From Parerythrobacter lacustris (GTDB lineage: Bacteria; Pseudomonadota; Alphaproteobacteria; Sphingomonadales; Sphingomonadaceae), in contig NZ_JANKHH010000007.1 in NCBI RefSeq assembly GCF_024626475.1, forward strand, positions 434,001-498,000: a stretch of DNA of 64,000 bases, written 5' to 3'. Shown here piece by piece: positions 61,635 through 64,000 of the stretch. The notes under the pieces are model-generated. The model was not told where the DNA came from. It searched no databases and worked only from the letters and a program-made list of their open reading frames with translations. The stretch's first letter is position 1; the number at the start of each line of letters is the position of its first letter. A program made the translations under genes and the position numbers.

Positions 61635-62567
61635 CTACTCCGCCGGCATCACCGCATCAGCATAGGGGCTGTCGAACTTGCGGATCAGCGCCCGGTCGTC
61701 GCGCTTCCACGGGTGGAAACCGGGGAGGAGGATCGCCGCCCACTCGAAGAACATCCGCCGCATCATCCCCGGCTTCCACCACAGGAAGGCATAAAGCTCG
61801 CGCTTGGCCTTGCTGCGGGTGAAACCGTCCTGCTCCAGCAAGCCGATCGCATCGCGAATACGGTTGCCGAAGTATTTCTTCGTGATCAGCGCCGCGATCA
61901 GCGCGCGGGTCTTGTACCGCTTCCAGCTCGACCAGTCGCGCGTGGCATGCAGCCAGACGTCGTAGACCAGCCCCTTGTGCTCGATCTCCTCGGTCGCATG
62001 CCACCGCCACACATCGGCAGCCACGGGGTCGGCACCGGCAAGATAGCGCGGGTCGACCAGTAACTGGCGGCTGATCACTGCGGCGAAATGCTCGAGCGCG
62101 ATGGTGATTGCGAGGTTGAATTCCTTCGGCCGCCCTTCGGTCAGGTCGAGCATGGCCTGGATGCCCTGCTCGATGCTCTCGACATTATAACCATGCGCCG
62201 AAACGAGGCGGTTGAACGCGACATGCTCGCGCGTATGGTTCACTTCCTGCGTTGTGAAGGCCTTGACTTCCTGCGCCAGCTTCGGCGGCAGATCTTCGCG
62301 GAAAGTGCGCAGCGTATCGATGAAGAAGGCCTCGCCGCGGGGCAGGCTGGCGGAGACCGAATTGTACCAGGCGGTGGCAACCGGATCGTTCGAATGCCAC
62401 CAGCGGGGCGAAGGGTGATCGCGGTCGAACCTCACGTCGCGCACGATCAATTCGTGCTCCGCAGGCGTCGCGCTGGCCGGTTTGTCCACACGTGTTTTGA
62501 TACCGGGGAAGGCCGACTTGCTCGCCGGTTCCGCGCGTTCTAGGTCTCTGGTTATCTGCTCACCCAT
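61635..62567 (-). CDS. Metal-dependent hydrolase family protein (PF10118-like), copy 1
   Basis: The 310-residue protein is a paralog of the downstream gene: SVSASLPRGEAFFIDTLRTFREDLP, TTQEVNHTREHVAFNRLVS, IALEHFAAVISRQLL and WRWHATEEIEHKGLVYDVWLHATRDWSSW align. It has a longer N-terminus of about 20 residues. The shared carboxylates and histidines suggest a metal centre. It is divergent from the TetR gene with a 28-nt gap. Confidence 0.85.
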   Translation of the reverse strand: MGEQITRDLERAEPASKSAFPGIKTRVDKPASATPAEHELIVRDVRFDRDHPSPRWWHSNDPVATAWYNSVSASLPRGEAFFIDTLRTFREDLPPKLAQEVKAFTTQEVNHTREHVAFNRLVSAHGYNVESIEQGIQAMLDLTEGRPKEFNLAITIALEHFAAVISRQLLVDPRYLAGADPVAADVWRWHATEEIEHKGLVYDVWLHATRDWSSWKRYKTRALIAALITKKYFGNRIRDAIGLLEQDGFTRSKAKRELYAFLWWKPGMMRRMFFEWAAILLPGFHPWKRDDRALIRKFDSPYADAVMPAE

Positions 62568-62595
62568 GTTTACAGTTTATTAGGCACGCGAATCG

Positions 62596-63192
62596 ATGGC
62601 AACCCGCAAGCGTCTGTCCCCCGAAGAATCGCGCACCGCCGCGCTGGAGGCGGCGCGCGGTCTGCTGATCGAAACAGGGCCCCAGTCGGTGACGCTGAAG
62701 GCGGTGGCGCAGCGCATCGGCCGCACCCACGCCAATCTGCTGCACCATTTCGGGTCGGCATCGGGGCTGCAAAAGGCGCTTGCAGCGCATCTCGCCGCGA
62801 CCGTGTGCGAGACGATCAAGGACGCCGTCCGCGCGAGCAGGGCAGGGCTTGGTAGCCCGCGCGAAGTGGTCGACCTTGCGTTCGATGCCTTCGACCGCGA
62901 GGGCGCAGGCGCGCTGGCGAGCTGGATGCTGCTGACTGGCAACGAGGATGCGCTCGACCCGATTATCGAGACGATCCACCAGCTGGTGGATGAAATCGCC
63001 CCCGAAGAGGCCGAAACGCATGAGGAAATCATGCTCCTGCACGAGGAAACGCTGAGCCTCGTTCTTCTCGCGCTGGGCGATGCGCTGATGGGGGCTCCGA
63101 TGGCGAAGTCGCTCGGCCTGCCGCGCGACACCGTGCGCAGAAGGGCCGAAGGGATGCTGATCCGCTCGCTCGAACGGCGGGTTGCCAGCTAG
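62596..63192 (+). CDS. TetR family transcriptional regulator
   Basis: The 198-residue protein has an N-terminal TetR HTH: RTAALEAARGLLIETGPQSVTLKAVAQRIGRTHANLLHHFGSASGLQKALAAHL. The C-terminal ligand domain is helical with hydrophobic lining. Divergent from the paralogous hydrolase genes; a likely repressor of them, with the palindrome at 61577 as an operator candidate for the second copy. It is convergent with the YgfZ-like gene. Confidence 0.9.
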   Translation: MATRKRLSPEESRTAALEAARGLLIETGPQSVTLKAVAQRIGRTHANLLHHFGSASGLQKALAAHLAATVCETIKDAVRASRAGLGSPREVVDLAFDAFDREGAGALASWMLLTGNEDALDPIIETIHQLVDEIAPEEAETHEEIMLLHEETLSLVLLALGDALMGAPMAKSLGLPRDTVRRRAEGMLIRSLERRVAS

Positions 63193-63201
63193 ATTGAGGC
63201 G

Positions 63202-63939
63202 CTAGGGGGCTTCGACCGCGCTGCGCTGCCAGACGGGCAGGGCGGCAGGGACAAGTTCTTCCACCCGCAGGTGATCGACCGCCTTGCCGAGTTCGGGATA
63301 ATCGACCCTGCGGCGCTTTTCGTTCGAAGTTTCGAGCGGCACCACCACCAGCCGGCGGTTGACCTTTTGCCGCCAATTCATCCGGGCGGTGTTTTCCTGC
63401 CCGACATAACAGCCCTTGGTGAAGCTGACGCCGTTGAGTTCGACCGCATTGGTCTCCAGCCACAGGATATCGCTTAGTTCAGCGCGGCCTTCGGGCACGC
63501 CAAGCGACAGCCGATGCGCGAGCCATGCGTCGTCTGCCGGAGCAGTGTTCTCGTCCAGCGGTGCGATCCAGCGTTCGCCTAGAGCCGCCAAACGCGGGTC
63601 CGCCGCAGCGCCGTCTCCGACATGGGGTCGCCAATAGACCGCTGTGTGGGGGTCGACAGCGATCGCAATCTTGCGGCGCAACCGGTAGAGCGAGAGCCGC
63701 TTGGCCAGTTCCTCCGCATGGGCGGCCTCGCAATCGAGCAGCAGAGCGCCGTCCGCCCCGGGCCAGACTATGAAGTCGAACATTGTCTTTCCCTGCGCGC
63801 TGAGCAGCGCTGCATAGGCGGGAAGCTGTCCCTTCACATCGTTGGTGACGAGGCCCTGCAGGAAGTCCGCCACATCTTCGCCAGCATCGGTCGGGGTCAG
63901 CCGGATCACGGCGCGGCGGGCGAGGCGGCAAGCGGTCAT
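63202..63939 (-). CDS. ygfZ: YgfZ/GcvT-domain folate-binding protein
   Basis: The 245-residue protein carries the YgfZ signature KGCYVGQENTARM (canonical KGCYxGQE), with FLQGLVTNDV and ALLSAQGKTMFDFIVW in the N-terminal GcvT-like domain. YgfZ (IBA57 in mitochondria) assists maturation of certain Fe-S enzymes using folate; the family, not the sequence, gives the role. ATG 63939 is used. Sequence from 63940 to the edge shows no gene. Confidence 0.92.
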   Translation of the reverse strand: MTACRLARRAVIRLTPTDAGEDVADFLQGLVTNDVKGQLPAYAALLSAQGKTMFDFIVWPGADGALLLDCEAAHAEELAKRLSLYRLRRKIAIAVDPHTAVYWRPHVGDGAAADPRLAALGERWIAPLDENTAPADDAWLAHRLSLGVPEGRAELSDILWLETNAVELNGVSFTKGCYVGQENTARMNWRQKVNRRLVVVPLETSNEKRRRVDYPELGKAVDHLRVEELVPAALPVWQRSAVEAP

Positions 63940-64000
63940 ACCCGATAAGTGGCACGGCGCGCGCGCGAATCAAGCCCTGTCCTACAGGCTGCGGCTGTGC

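Overview
The window is high-GC, gene-dense chromosomal DNA from an alphaproteobacterium, most likely a sphingomonad close to Erythrobacter (Erythrobacteraceae). This rests on protein character and gene order, not on any database search: a MipZ-type ParA ATPase, a short-form HisG next to HisD and NusB, the pyrE-pdxJ-acpS-lepB order, a complete ctaC-ctaD-ctaB-ctaG-ctaE-SURF1 cluster ending at thrC, DUF2332 and DUF2236 proteins, a carotenoid oxygenase, and an FNR-box-controlled small membrane protein. I see no tRNA, rRNA, CRISPR array, transposase, prophage or origin of replication.

Layout. 1-9.2 kb: partial mipZ, uvrC (carrying an in-frame palindromic repeat), a small conserved-type protein, a cold-shock protein, an outer-membrane porin, a carotenoid oxygenase and a membrane-bound cyclic-di-GMP phosphodiesterase. 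Next comes a self-contained unit of promoter, 12-codon ORF and terminator. 9.2-14.6 kb: acyl-CoA thioesterase, a JmjC/cupin plus GNAT pair, and the proton pyrophosphatase hppA. 14.7-19.4 kb: hisG-hisD-nusB, then thiL behind a nested repeat, with a divergent DUF2332 gene. 19.5-24.4 kb: a lipoprotein, hydrolase, SDR, pirin, AraC regulator, BolA and a J-domain protein. 24.4-29.8 kb: an eight-gene operon of small enzymes (VOC, GST, DUF1428, RibD-like, SRPBCC) divergent from an HxlR regulator, with a 10-bp direct repeat between them as likely operator. 29.9-31.4 kb: a PAS/HisKA_2 histidine kinase and a single-domain response regulator.

31.4-36.5 kb: DUF2236, an orphan cobS, a class A penicillin-binding protein and two hotdog thioesterases. 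36.6-38.6 kb: an unrecognised three-gene unit (54-aa peptide plus two cupin-like proteins), my main candidate for an undescribed system. 38.6-44.1 kb: ruvX, DUF3089, AI-2E-type permease, lepB, acpS, a hairpin-rich spacer, pdxJ and pyrE. 44.3-52.5 kb: aa3-type cytochrome c oxidase structural and assembly genes, interrupted by an epoxide-hydrolase-like gene and a GNAT gene. 52.6-57.7 kb: thrC, a methyltransferase, a low-GC unknown gene, folB, and moaA-moaD-moaE. 57.8-64 kb: an FNR-box gene, lipoprotein, rplU-rpmA, GNAT, two paralogous metal-dependent-hydrolase-family genes with a TetR regulator and a palindromic operator, and a YgfZ-type protein.

Four intergenic or intragenic repeat features stand out: a roughly 117-bp palindrome translated inside uvrC, a palindrome nested inside a diverged copy of itself (15.6 kb), a chain of small perfect hairpins (42.6 kb), and a long inverted repeat at 60.6 kb.
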